A DNA stretch of 64,000 nucleotides from Buxus sempervirens (lineage: Eukaryota > Streptophyta > Magnoliopsida > Buxales > Buxaceae), in contig OX387182.1 of NCBI GenBank assembly GCA_947561395.2, forward strand, positions 56,319,283-56,383,282, written 5' to 3'. Below the pieces are notes generated by a model, which was not told the DNA's origin, made no database searches, and saw only the letters and a list, made by a program, of their open reading frames with translations. The translations under genes and the position numbers were made by a program. Positions within the stretch are counted from its first letter, which is position 1. Each line of letters opens with the position of its first letter. This document shows, piece by piece, positions 45,166 to 57,545 of this stretch.

Positions 45166-45989
45166 CAATATAAATGTAACTTAAAAAATGTAATTTCTCG
45201 GCCCGGTTGGACCTGATCCGGTCTAAACCATTCTCTTAAACCATTTGGGCTATCTTAAGCCCATTTTTGGACTTTGGGCCTAGATAGGCCCATCAAGATC
45301 CCTTTGGCCCACTTGTGGGGCCCACTTTTGACTGGCCCATACCAGGCCTGTTTTCAGTAAACAGGCTCGGGCCACTTGACCTTTGGCTAATGGGCCAAAT
45401 CCAAGCCCACTAAGCCCATTGCATGTGTAAATGGTTTAATTTAATAAATAACCAAAAAAGGGTTACCCAATAACCCAACTGGGCCCAAGGCCCAACCATG
45501 GCAACCCACGGGTCTTCCAACGGGACCCGGGTCCGACCCACTTCATATAAATAAGAAAGATAAAATTAAAGTAAAAGGGACCCACACCTTCAGAGGGCCC
45601 CGCCAGACTCAACAAGGTAGCATGCTGGTATAGGAAGGGTGAACTTGACTCAAAAAACCAGGGAGACTCGAGGGACCCGTCAAACCGACGGGGCGGGCCG
45701 GTGTGTCTTAGGGCTTCCCCGGACGTAACCGAGGACTTAGCTAGATCTCTAATAAGCCGCAGACCAGACTTAGACCCGGATAGGGCAAAACCGTGTCTGC
45801 CTGCACTCTCAGGCAGTGGCGACTCCGAATGTCCCGAGGCACGCACCAAAGGTGCGCCCGGTGTGCGATCTAGGCCAGGTTTAGGTGCGCACACCATGAC
45901 TTCTTGGACTCAACCTAAACATTCTCAACACACTTAAACACTTTCTATTTGACACTGAATTAAGCCAAACTAAAATATTAAACCTTACA

Positions 45990-47084
45990 AATCCTTCAAT
46001 CTGAATAAGTCAATCATGCTTTATTTCTAGTGTAGTCTCTAAAGAGTGGATGCTTATGTAGTAGTGGTTAGGGCAAAGAGCATTTCGATTTTAAGTTGTG
46101 ATTGCAGTGTCTGTCAAACTTCGCTGTGCTAATTAATCATCCTCTGTTTTTCAATAATCCTTATCTTCCTCATCTAGCTTCTATTAGACATGGATGGTCT
46201 GTTTGGTGATGATTCATAGAAGGGTCTTTCAGGCATTTCAACCAATCGATTAGACCTTGTAGGGTGGTGGCTTTTGAGTCATTTATCTGAATTCCTGAAT
46301 TCTACTGTGATCTTCATTAGTCTTAAATCAAGCAATGCTTGAGGATGCTGATTCCTCAATTTGGAGAATCAATGCCAATCCTGTATTACATAATCAGGAC
46401 CCATTGATATGTTAGTCATCTTTCTTGGCATGACTGATTGTTAGCTTTAAACCGCCTTTGATGCAATGAAACGAGTTTTAAGATAAGTCATCTTTTAAAG
46501 CATGACTGATTGTTGGCTTCGAACTGGATTTTCTTCGGATGGAAGGACGTAGGTCTGTGAAATAGAAAGTAGTGTACTTCAAATGAACATGGCAGCAGAG
46601 ATGGAGAAATCATAATAGATAGGAGTAACTACATTAATGTGTTTTGTGCAGGAAGGGCAAAAGCTGCCAATTTTTTCCATAATGGAATGGCATACAACAG
46701 TAAAATCATCATCAAGTATAATTCATGCTTGTTTAGGGCTAGATCCCCTTTATTCCTCTTCATAAAGCCGTGAAATAGAAGGGGAAATCTTCAAAATGGT
46801 GAATTGGTCTAAAGATGTAGAATTTGGTTTGAAATAATACCTTTAGTTGACATGAATTTTTCACTCCCAGTCCTGGCCAAGAAAGTGATATCTCCTGAAT
46901 CAATTCCAATAACCTGCTTCTTTTCCAGAACATATTTACTGATTCCCCCTCCATCAGATACACGGAAGCTCACCCAGATACCTCAAAAAACTGTAGCAAG
47001 GAGTATTATCGACAATCTTACCACAAATGAAATAATAAATATTGACCCAAATTAATTAGAACATCTTGGTTTCCTACCCAAAAG
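45990..47084. other. Annexin B 3' flank
   Basis: Homologous to 35520-36380 of copy A, with one extra stretch around 46310-46530. No gene seen. Confidence 0.6.
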
Positions 47085-49717
47085 ATTTGGTTTTTCTTCC
47101 AAATGGTGTTCTCTCATTCTTGCATGCATTTCGAATTGTTGGTTCAGCATTCTTATTAATGGTTCCTCATCGGGGTTCTTTAAGTCTTTAACAGGATTGC
47201 GTCAAGGGGATCCTCTTTCTCCCTTGCTGTTTATTATTGCTGAGGAGGTGTTTAGTAGGGGTTTATCTAATCTTGTTATTACTGGGAAGATTGGTCCTTA
47301 TAACGCTGGTAGGAATGGGTTATGTATTTCTCATCTTCTTTATGCGGATGACATATTGGTTTTCATGAGTGGCAAAAGATCTTCTATAAGAAATCTATTG
47401 GACTTCATTGCTCTCTATGAATCGGCTTCAGGTCAGAAAGTTAATTGTTCCAAAAGCTCCTTTTTTGCCCCAAAACATCTCAGTCATGCTCGTTTGGATA
47501 TTTTAGCTAATGCTACTGGATTTTCTCAAGATTTTTTTCCATCACTTTATTTGGGAGTTCCTTTGTTCATTGGTCGTGCTTCATCAAGTCTTTTTGAAGG
47601 TCTTGTTGCTAAGGTTCAGAAGAAAGTTAGTGGTTGGAAGGCAAGGCTTCTCTCTGCTGGAGCTTAGGTCACTTTGTTACAAAGTGTCCTCTCTAGTGTT
47701 CCCATCCATTCTATGGCTTCTATTCCCATTCCGAAGGCTATTATTAAGAGACTGGATTCCATTTTTTCTAATTTCTTTTGGGGTGAAAATTCTGACTGTG
47801 GTCTCAAGAAGCATTGGGTGGCTTGGAATTCTATCTGTCTTCTTAAAGAGGAGGGAGGATTAGGCATAAGAGCCATTCATGAAGTTATGTCTAGTTTGCA
47901 CATTAAAATGGGTTGGAGACTTTTGATCGATCAAGGAATTTGGGCTACATTTATGCGTAACAAGTATTGTAGCAGAGTTCCTTTTCATGAAGCTGATTTT
48001 AGGCAATCCTCTTCTAAGGTTTGGAGGGCTATTATTAAAGTTAAGGAGCATATTATGCATAATATGGGATTTGTTCTTGGTAAAGGTCATATCAGGTTCT
48101 GGAAAGAATTCTGGACACCATTTGGTATTCTGGAAGATTATGTGGATAGTAATCTTATTTCTAATCCTGAGATGAAGGTTTTTGAAGCTTTTGAGGTTAC
48201 TGGTGCTTTGAAGGAGCAGGTCATTATCCCTAATCTTCCTCCTCATATACATACTTTCCTTGAATCCTTGAATTTTGACTTTTGTGAAAACGAAGATCAA
48301 TTGGTTTGGTTTGCAAATCCTAGTGGCATATGTACTGTTAATTCCGCTTGGCAGCATATTAGAACAAGAAATGCGACTTCGGAGTTATTTGCCAATTGCT
48401 GGAAAAATTTTGTCCCTTCTAAAATCTGTGTTTTTCTTTGGGAAGTTCTGAAAGGTGCTGTTCCTACTGATGATTTGGTTAAACGAACATGTATATCTTT
48501 ATGCTCTAAATGTCATTGTTGTACTTCTTCTGCTCAAGAGACTTTGAATCATTTATTTGCTCATGGGGATATTGCTCAAGAGGTTTGGAAAGTTTTTGGG
48601 AATAGGTTTCAGCTCCAGCATCACCCTTTTCACGATGCCAAATCTCGGGTTGGATTTTGGCTTAATCAGTCAAGGCATCTGGATCATTTTAGCATTCTTT
48701 CAAAAGTGGTTCCTCACTTTATTTTATGGGAATTATGGAAAGCTAGATGTAATGCAAGATATGACAACTCTCCAATGATTCTCACTAACATTGTTCTTAA
48801 TGTCAAGAGGTGGCTACAAGAGATTTCTATGATAATCAAGCTTGCTGTTTCTTGCTCCTTTGATAGGGCAATTTGCTTGGAAAGTATGAATATTTTCATG
48901 CCTTCTATTGCTAGAAGACATCACAAGATAGTGAGATGGTATAATTTTAGGGAACATTCTTTTGTTCTTAATACTGATGGAGCCTCTAAAGGTAACCCGG
49001 GAATTAGTGGAGGTGGGGCAGTTATAAGATCCTCCAATGGTGATTTTTTGGTTGGCTATTCAGATTTTTATGGTTATGCTACTAATACCATGGCTGAAAT
49101 CTTGTCGTTAAGAGATGGTCTAAGATTGGTGGACAGCTTGGGCATTCAAGGTATATGCATTGAAAGTGATTCTAAGTTTCTTGTGGACAGCTTCATCAAT
49201 AAAAAAAGGTATCCCCTGGCTATCCCCTGGCAACACCAATTCAGCTGGAGAGAAATTGCTACTAGAATAAACAAATTTAACAGGACTTTCAAGCATGTCT
49301 ATAGGGAAGCAAATTCTGTGGCTGATTCTTTGGCCAATGAAGGTTGTTCTAGACAAGAGAGCCGCACTTTTAATTCTGTCTCTAGTCTTCCTCATGCGGT
49401 TAAAATTGCTCTTTTTGATGATAAAACTTATTTGTATCACTTTAGGAAATAGTTTTGAGCTTTCTCTTTACTGTTTTGCTCCCATTTTGGTTGAGGTGTA
49501 TTTGGTTGAGGTTTGGTGTTCATACCTCTTGCTGGTTTTTACTGTCTTCTTGATTTTTAGTAAGGTAAGGTTGAATGTCCCCCCTATTTGGTGTATTTCT
49601 CTTCTGGCTTTGATTTTAATCTACAGGTCGGGGTCTGCCTCAACCCTCCTCCCTCCGATGGAGTGCCACTAAGGTTTTTCCTCCTTTAGTGGGTTTTTTC
49701 AAAAAAAAAAAAAAAAA
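47085..49717 (+). mobile_element. 5'-truncated L1-type LINE
   Basis: The frame from 47086 enters in the middle of the reverse transcriptase and reads GLRQGDPLSPLLFIIAEEV and the catalytic LLYADDILVF. A TAG at 47665-47667 then interrupts it. The frame resumes at once and continues to 49452 with SNFFWG, KICVFLWEVLKGAVPTDD, a Cys-rich zf-RVT region and a C-terminal RNase H (TDGASKGNPGISGGGAVI, MAEILSLRDGL, IESDSK). A 3' UTR and 17-bp poly(A) follow (49701-49717). The endonuclease and the first part of the reverse transcriptase are missing. No clear target duplication is seen; comparison with copy A suggests a small deletion at the site. Confidence 0.9.
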
Positions 49718-49859
49718 TCGTTCTGTCACAGGAATTTTTTCAGCCAACTCAAAACAAAACAGGAATGCATCATGTAATTGAAGTCAAGCTCTCAACATGT
49801 ATTACAGGAAGAGAAAGGGAGTCCGTTGTTATCTACATGGTTGAGGGTCCAAATTTTGA

Positions 49860-50932
49860 TCATTTCTTACGAGCAAAAGCTGCAGCAATCCCACCGGCCA
49901 GAAGTCCAACAGCAGTTGCAGCAATGCCTATCCCAATCACCCCATCTGCAATCCAAAATAATCATTAGTGACAGTCACTGTTTTTGAAAGGGCGTTCAGA
50001 TGTCTACCACACGTCGTCACATTTTCCAAAATAAAACGACCATGTGCAATCTGCCATAAGGTATATGCCTCAAACCTTGAGCAGCATAAGCTTGCCTCGA
50101 TTAGCATGAAATTTGTAACCTTAAAATAGAAAAGACAAATTGTATGTATCCTGAATGTAGTTTGAAACAATCTGTAATTCAAAACACCTGGGCTCCTTCT
50201 GGTTAAATTAGTAAATTACCATATGTTTTTCCAATTTATTATAATCTCCAATAACTATATTAAAAACACCTCCTTTGAATCCAAGGAAATGTGCCTCGTC
50301 TCATGCCTTGAGTCTGTCTAGATTGAAAGAAAATAAATAGAAAAGAAAAGAAAACATTTTTCCTCTTTCTGGTTGAGAAAAAAAAAAGAGATAAAATAGT
50401 TCAAAGATCTTCATTTTCAATTGTCAAAGCTTCTTTCCCAAAATTAACAAGATTTTGAGCCAAAAAAAAAAAAAAAAAAATCTTTTAAAGGGTCAACCAC
50501 CATCTACTGCATACCCCCAGCACCAATATTGTCCAGTACTTAACATCTCCCCCATGACATACCACAATCACAACTCATCACCCACCATCCAATACCACCA
50601 CCAATAAATGCAACAACCACCACCTTCAACCAATACCACTGGATATCACCCCCACCTTCACCATAACCCACTAAACTATGAGATTTTTATTTCATTTACA
50701 CTTTCTGTTTCCAAACAAGTACCATTTTAATTTCTTTTTCCCTCTTTCTGTTCTCATGGTTTCATCTGATCCAAATGGGTTGTCACTATTTAAAAAAAAA
50801 AATTGGTGGTATCTTCAAGTTTTATGAATGAACTGAATTCTTCAAATTGAAAAGAGTATTTTTATTACCTTTTGCAGTTCGATCTTCAATCGTCTTCTTC
50901 AGAGTCAGGGCCTGTCTCCAGTCTGGAGCAAT
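49860..50932 (-). pseudogene. FIS1: FIS1 3' fragment (copy B)
   Basis: Exon 50932-50869 reads IAPDWRQALTLKKTIEDRTA. Exon 49945-49860 reads DGVIGIGIAATAVGLLAGGI, then AAAFARKK and a stop. Leu in RQALT matches the family, unlike copy A. However, the acceptor before the first exon has changed from TTTTGTAG to TTTTGTAA, and Ile to Thr occurs in EDRTA. As in copy A, the upstream exons are absent. Confidence 0.8.
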
Positions 50933-51669
50933 TTACAAAATCAAGTCAATGTTTGATCAATCAAAATGTTTAAAATATTTATCTCATTCCATTTTTCATT
51001 TCTAATAAATTTAAGAATAAGTGAAAGCATTATAACTTTTTGTACCTAAATTAATATATCAGGTACTTTATGAATCTTGTCAGCAAATTAAATGGTACTT
51101 TCTTCAAGTTTCACATGTCAGCAAGGAATAAAGCAGTTAGATAGTTTAAGAACTGTTTCAAGTAGCTAATATATATTGGCCCAGTCTTGCCGGTTCATAC
51201 CAACATGAAAGGGAAAGGTAGAGTCCTAAGGTTGCATTACAAAAAGGAAAATGAAATTTGAAGAACACTACAGACCATCAGTACAGTCTCATCCAGATTG
51301 GTATGACCAATCTGTAGTGGGCAACATTTTCAGAGTTCAAAACAAGTTGTGTTTCCAAGTGTAACAGTAAATGCTAATACATAGTTACCAATTAGTTCCT
51401 GTACAGTAAAACAGATTAAACATTTTCAAGCTTTAAAACCGAATACTTTTGCGTCAATAATCACTTTTTGTATTATTAGGATACTATATATTGCTTGATC
51501 TTGATTAAGTAAGAATGATGGTAAAATTTATATATACAGGAGAATTTTTCCTCATTTAATTAAGAACCTCGTGAAAAAACAAAGTTGATGATCTCGGAAA
51601 TCTTATGGGGGAAGGATATGCTTATTTCCAAACCAAACTCAGTTGGCTGGCGAGAAAATTCCTTTTTGG

Positions 51670-53687
51670 GGAATAAGGAGCATATCGATGAATTGGGGAT
51701 TCCTAATCCTAAATTACAAAAGGGAGTCCTTTGAATCCACAGATGAAGCTAAGGAAACAGCAACAATTGAGGATCTACGACCCCACACAAATATCAAAAG
51801 GCTCTTTGTTAAATGGTACTATGGTACAACATTCCCAAGCTGGTTGGGTTGTTCGTCCTATGCACAGTTGGAAAACTTAAAACTCATTGCTTGTAGAAGA
51901 TGCCGGTTACTCCCTTCCCTTGGATGTTTACCCTCCCTCAGGTATCTCCTAATTGAGGACTTGTGGGGAGTAAAAATTGTGGGTGCTGAGTTCTATGGAA
52001 GTGTTAAACTGTTTCCATCACTAGAGAAATTGGTATTCAGAGGTATGAGGGATTAGGAAGAATGGCTTGGGATTGAAGAAGAACATGAAGAAGTATTCCC
52101 TCGTCTCTATGAGCTTGTGATATCTAATTGTCCTTGTTGGGAAAATGTATTTCCCCATGTGACAAATTGCATGACAAAGCTTATTGAAACTTATTAAAAA
52201 TTTTGTTAGTTGATTGAATGTAAATGAGAAGTATCAAATGAATGATGAAGGAATAAAATGAAGTTTGTTGAATGTGTGGGTTTAGATTTCTATTAGCAGG
52301 GTTATGTGTAACCTGCTGTAGCTACATAACCAACTGAAATCTCAGACAGTTACAAGAGTCAGTTGAGTTGTTGCAAGGTTGTTAAAGTTTGTTGAGGCAG
52401 TTATCAAGGCTGTTAAAACCTCTGATTTAAAATGAGTCTTGGAGGTTTTTGGAAGCTGATTTTTTTACCAGGAGAACTTGGTGAAGAGTTGGGCTAGAGA
52501 AGATCAGTGAAGAGAGGTTGCTGGAGAGTTCTTGAAGGCTGAGAAAGACTTGAGAACAGCAACATTCCAGATCTGGAGAAGGACTGGAATGGGCAATCTG
52601 ATCTACTACACAGTGTTCGTGTGAAGTTTTGAAGCTGTTGAAAAGTGGGAAGATCAATTCCTTGAAGAAAGAGGTTGTGGAATCAACCTTGAGTGTGAGT
52701 CTCTATAATTGTTGTAGTTTCTTTTAATTCTGAACAATTTGTAAAGATCTTTTCAGCTTAATGCAATGTTTTTAAGGCTTGGTCTTCCTCAAAAAGACCT
52801 GAGGTTTTACCTAGGTGATCTAGGGTTTCCTCGTTAAAAGTGTGTGTCTCTTTACTGTTCTTTTGTTCTTTGCTAGTTTGCTCTTTACTTGTTTTTAGAT
52901 TCCTAGAGAACAGGGACCTGAGATTAGAAATCTCAGTCCTCAACTACGGAAGTTCTCCCACCAATTTGTAATGCTAGAGAAATTGAAAATACAGAATTGT
53001 CCAAAATTTGTTGCACTACCAAGGTGCCTTTTGGTGCTCTATAGATTAGAGGTAAAGAAATGTGATGCGATGGTCTTGAGAAGCGTGGTAGACTCTGATC
53101 CTCCACCACTTAGCTGCTTGATTATTTCTAGAATTTTGATTCTCGAGAATCTATTAATACCTCTTGAAGAAGAAGGAAGGTCATTGTTGGGATACTTAAA
53201 TTCATTGGAAGAATTAGAGATTGAAGAATGTAGTGAGCTTGTGAAGTTGTCGTCAAATGGGGTCGGACGAGGAACGCAATGCCTTGCATCTCTTCGTACT
53301 CTGAGGATATCCCAGTGTCCTCAACTTGTGTGCTTGTCAGATGATGAATATTTGCTACCCTTGCAGTCTCTTACTGATTTGCGGATCAATTCATGTCCAC
53401 GTCTTCACATTCGCAAACTCAATTCCAAGCTTGAATTTGTTTGGATTAGTTCTTGCGGCACATTGAACATTCGGATGATGAACTGCACTTCTCTTAAAGG
53501 ATTAGTAATGTATGACTTGCCAGATTTGGTAAGCATGGAAGGAAAGATAGAGTTTCCTTTGACACTCAAAGACATTTATATCCTGAAGTGCCCCACTTTG
53601 GAGACCTTTCCTGCACAGATGATGCACAATAGTAACAACAGCAAAATGCGGATCTCTAACATCATTTACAACAAGTGGTTCTTCTAG
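51670..53687 (+). pseudogene. NLR (CNL-type) resistance gene, LRR end, disrupted
   Basis: NLR proteins are intracellular immune receptors. The frame begins at the end of duplication copy B and reads LRPHTNIKRLFVKWYYGTTF, PSWLGCSSYAQLENLKLIAC, LLPSLGCLPSLRYLLIEDL and FPSLEKLVFRGM, typical C-terminal leucine-rich repeats of coiled-coil NLRs. A TAG at 52054-52056 replaces the Trp of MRDWEEW. A solo LTR is inserted at 52135-52935. Beyond it the repeats continue in the same frame (LEKLKIQNCPKFVALPRC, LEELEIEECSELVKL, LASLRTLRISQCPQLVCL) to a stop at 53687. No NB-ARC or coiled-coil domain is present in the window. Confidence 0.85.
52135..52935. mobile_element. Solo LTR (801 bp) inside the NLR
   Basis: It begins TGTTGGGAAAATG and ends GATTAGAAATCTCA. 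Flanked by a perfect 5-bp duplication GTCCT (52130-52134 and 52936-52940). TG...CA ends and 5-bp duplications define an LTR retrotransposon. Only one LTR is present, so internal sequence was lost by LTR recombination. A related copy lies at 61483-62309. Confidence 0.9.
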
Positions 53688-54215
53688 TTCTACATGGTTT
53701 CCCTTCCTACTTAAACGGCTTCTCATCTGGTCGTGCAAGAATCTGCTATCCCTACCGGTGGGGATGATCTTGGGCAACAGATTGGATGAAATTCTTGGTA
53801 AATCCAAATTTCTATTAGTGCGTCGACTATGTCTAACTTTTCTTTTAAGCAACATGTGGCTAGAGATATAATAGTTAAATGGATAAGTCAAAATGAATTA
53901 TCTTTATAGAACTATAAAAAAGTAAAAGATTCAATCAAATGATAATCGGAAGTTTAGCACCACATAAGAGTGGTTTTCTCACAATACTCTTAGAAACGAT
54001 GCCTTAAAACTATTTATAAATAAAAAACAAGAATTAATAAAATAAATTTAACTAGTAATGAAAAGGTAGCTTTCAATTCAGGTATGGATAATCAATAAAA
54101 GAATTTTTTATTTAACTATAACTTGATATTTTGTGGATGCAAATTGGAAAACAGAAAAAAGAATAATAGCTTTTAGTTATTATATAGGATCAATCTGGAG
54201 TAAGCATTAATGCGA
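53688..54215. other. Intergenic sequence after the NLR
   Basis: AT-rich and without recognised features. Confidence 0.5.
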
Positions 54216-54219
54216 GGCA

Positions 54220-54570
54220 AAATTTTGTTCAAATCTTTTCATTTTGAAACAGTAAAAATTTTCTTTGAAATCAAAATTTAAAACCATGGCTTCCAATATT
54301 ATCAGTAAAATCACAATGTCCAATTCTACAATTGCCAAATCAAAAAGGATATGAAGAATTATGTTTGTGTTCTTATAGAGTGGCTCTATTTTTTTCATTG
54401 TTGTTATTTGTTAGCTTTTAACAGAAATTCAAGCATCTAATTGGATCCCTGTTGTATTCAATTCTATCTGGTTTTTCATGGCTTTGGGTTGGTCTGACAG
54501 TTCATTAACACTCAGGTTAATCTAAACCTGTATAAAACACAGGGTTTCAGAAGGGTAAACCATAATTCAT
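54220..54570. repeat. Repeat block alpha, copy 1
   Basis: It shares ATTTTCTTTGAAATC, TTAAAACCATGGCTTC and CAGGTTAATCTAAACCTGT with blocks at about 56625-57060 and 63566-64000. It is the most diverged copy. Confidence 0.7.
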
Positions 54571-55074
54571 TTTCTTCAAGGACCATGGTGCCTTGCCTCT
54601 GTTGAGAAGCTAGATAAATCTCTTAAATGAAAAATGGAATTTTCTACTAAACATAAATATAAAAAATTTTTATTTTCAAGTTTAGGTAGAGTAGGATTCT
54701 GTCTCCAAATGGGTTGATCCAATCCAATTGACCCAGCCAAGATATATAGGTTCGATGTAACAGTCCTGTGTTAGGTCGAGCATTTAAATGTCCAATGTGG
54801 GAGGAAAAAAAATGGAGAGTTTTACTCACATAAAGCTATCTAAAAGAGTCCTGAACTCTTTAATATTTTCATGTGTATAAATTCCCCTTTCTTCGCCAAC
54901 CCGACTTTGGTGGGAACTGACTTATAACGATGATTTATAATTTTCCTTCCTCGATCTCCTCTTTATGCTTTTGGAGTTTATTGAGATCCCACTATAGATG
55001 ATGGGTTGCCAAAGGTAGAAATGAGTTGAATTTCATCAACCCCATCCATTTGATAACACAATAATGTTATAACA

Positions 55075-55315
55075 GCAGTTATTAATTATCTTCTCTGGTC
55101 TGGCCTCTACAATTTATATCATGTTACATTGTAGATATCTTAGTTTGAATCGAAAAAACTTGCAGAATTAGTTAAAAAAAGGGAAGTTTTAGAGGATTTT
55201 GCTTTACTTCTATGATAAGCTTGGTATATGGGGATTGCTTAACAAAGAAGAAAATATGTACGGGGCTTTGAAATAAGAGATGCTTCACAGGTGTAAAAGA
55301 AGATTATTTTAGACT
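55075..55315. repeat. Repeat block beta, copy 1
   Basis: It shares GGTCTGGCCTCTACAATTTA, GATAAGCTTGGTATATGGGG and GTGTAAAAGAAGATTATTT with 55645-55900 and, in part, with 58850-58955. Confidence 0.75.
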
Positions 55316-55644
55316 TAAAGATTGAAAGTCTCTGTGATTTGTACGGAATAAAGCAGCCCAAGTGTTCTGTCTCCTGAAGTGATATGTACGAGAAGAATCC
55401 ACGCTCACTTTTGAGCTAGGGTTCTTGAAATCACTACAATAGTGATTTTCACAAAAAAATAATTCTAATTCATGGCCATATCTAATAGCCTTATATATAG
55501 GCTCATGTGTGAACCCTAAGAGTGATTTGCGTGGGACCATCAGGGATATCAATTTTCGACTGTAGGATTAACTTGAAAAACTATTTTTTAACATGGTCCC
55601 GTAAATTCACTTAATTGAATTTTGGGCTTTTACAAAATTGCAAT

Positions 55645-57060
55645 AGTAGTTATTAGTTATCTTCGGTGGTCTGGCCTCTACAATTTATACCACATTACAT
55701 TGTAGATATCTTAGTTTGAAGTGAAGAAACTTGTAGTATGATTCAAAAAAAAAAAATGGAAGTTTTGGAGGATTTTGCTTTAGTTTTATGATAAGCTTGG
55801 TATATGGGGGACGGCATAACAAAGAAAAAAAAATTTATTGGGCATTGAAATAAAAGAAGCTTCGCAGGTGTAAAAGAAGATTATTTCAGACTTAAAGATA
55901 AGTGTGATGGTGATACTGGATTCACTTCTTTCCATAGGACTAAAGGCCTTTGCATCTATTTATCTGGGCTCATTTTGTAAATTCATGCTTGTTCTCTGTG
56001 CAGTTACCATGAATGATTTATGGAAAGAAATGAATAGCATCTTCAGCAAACTAGAGAGAATAGATTGGTACTTGATCCAAGCATAATGTCCGGACATGCT
56101 GCCCCCATTTGTACATCAGTGATGATAAATGCTTTGACCCTGCCTGGAACTGAGACTAAGGATCTAGCGAATTATAGTGTATTGATCTGCCTATGATGCT
56201 GCATTGCCATGTTCCCTTGGGCATTCTCAGACCCAATTAAAGATAAGGTAGGGTTGCTCACACAGTTTTAAAATCTTGTTAGACAAGTAAGCTAGTATGG
56301 AATTTGCAGTCTCGGATGTTAATAATAATTGTTATTAAGAATGGCTACTGTTTTCATAAGATTTGCAGTCTTGGATGTTAATAATAATAATAATTATTTT
56401 AATGGGAACTTGCATTCTGAAATTCAAATGGTTGGAAAGTAGAGACTGGGTGGGAATATACCTTCCTCAACAATTTCTATTTATTTTTTGAAATTTAATC
56501 AAATTTACCTCTATTTTTCTTGCTATATAGAAATAGAAGGCATGAAAATTTACGTCACATTCTTATTTCTCATAATTTGATTTTTTTTTTTAAATATTCT
56601 TACATAAAACTATTACAAAGTGAAATTTCTTTCAAAATTTTTCATTTTGAAACAATAGAAATTTTCTTTGAAATCCACAATTTAAAACCATGGCTTCAAT
56701 TATCAGTGAAATGACATAGTATTCAATTCTGTAACTGCCAAATAATGAAGGATCTGAAAAGTCATGTCTGTGCCCTTATGGTGTACAGTGGCTTTGTTTT
56801 CTTTTATTCTTATTATTCATTAGCTCATCTATTGGATCCTTGTTGTCTGCAACTTCTAATTTGACAGGAATCCATCTGGTTTTACATGGCTTTTGGGTTG
56901 GTATGACATATTTCATTAACACTCAGGTTAATCTAAACCTGTTTAAAACCCTGGGGATGGGGTTTCAGATGGGTTAACCATAAAAATCTGGGGCTTTAGA
57001 ATATAAAATGCACCACCTTTATTGAATCTTCCCCGGTTTAAGCAAAGTTTGGATTGCGTT
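55645..57060. repeat. Duplicated unit, copy 2 (blocks beta, gamma, alpha)
   Basis: This is the fullest copy of the repeated unit. Block beta is followed by gamma (ATACTGGATTCACTTCTTTC, AATGAATAGCATCTTCAG, CCTGCCTGGAACTGA) and alpha. The same order is seen at 58850-59316 joined to 63265-64000, where an LTR element intervenes. No open gene is seen in it. The units flank the DUF247 pseudogene and may be duplicated flanks of such genes. Confidence 0.75.
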
Positions 57061-57545
57061 ATACTGTTGCTCATGTCATGACAACCCAAATCAATTATGA
57101 TACAATTACCTTTCCTACTATCTCTAGTTTTCAATGTTATATCCTTCACATTAAACATATGCAGGGTATCTGAAGACAATTTTTAACTCTTTCCAATATC
57201 CTACCCTTCCTGATCTCCTCTAGAAATGTGATTTAAATGAGAATTATTTTGCAGATAATTATGCAACCTCAAATTGGTTCTTAAACATGGATTCATAGCT
57301 TTAAAATGGTACATTCATTGAAAATAAACAGTTCGTAGTTCCACCACTATTGTGCAGAAAAAAGAAAGGGAAAAAGAAAATCCATTCCTTCAATCAAATC
57401 ATGTAAAAGCTAGAAATTCTTAAGAACAGAAAGAATAATGGTTTCAGAAATGAGGTTGCAATCAGATGAACATGCTCTTTTGGGGGGTGGAAAAGATGGT
57501 AACTTGAACCACCCACCATCATCAATGATTAGTGGCCATCCTTCT
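57061..57545. other. Spacer downstream of the DUF247 pseudogene
   Basis: No feature is recognised apart from the probable 3' UTR of the DUF247 locus. Confidence 0.5.

Larger units (their letters stand above)
42512..45989. mobile_element. Nested LTR-type insertion in copy B (3.5 kb)
   Basis: Copy A reads GAGATCCTTCAATCTG where copy B is split into GAGATC (left) and AATCCTTCAATCTG (right), so the inserted length is about 3.48 kb. The left part (42512-43490) resembles an antisense LTR. The right part begins near 43494 with TGTTAGCACCTGATTTTTGC, has a TATA box (TATAAATAGA, 44280) and reaches CAGTGGCGACTCC near 45825, which resembles the LTR-end/primer-binding region of Tat/Ogre-type Gypsy elements. 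No gag or pol is found. Class and boundaries of the nested parts are uncertain. Confidence 0.5.
41411..51667. repeat. Segmental duplication, copy B
   Basis: Homologous to copy A but beginning within annexin intron 2. It is enlarged by a 3.5 kb LTR-type insertion (42512-45989) and a LINE (47085-49717). Without these it is about 4.1 kb, matching copy A minus its own insertions. Homology ends at 51667, where NLR sequence begins. Confidence 0.9.

Noticed and set aside
44170-45937. Several frames of 75-147 codons in the copy B insertion
   Set aside because: They run across the CCCGTA hairpins and LTR sequence in both directions and repeat the same peptides, so they are not genes.
47665-47667. LINE reverse transcriptase as an intact gene
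   Set aside because: A TAG interrupts the frame and the 5' half of the element is missing.
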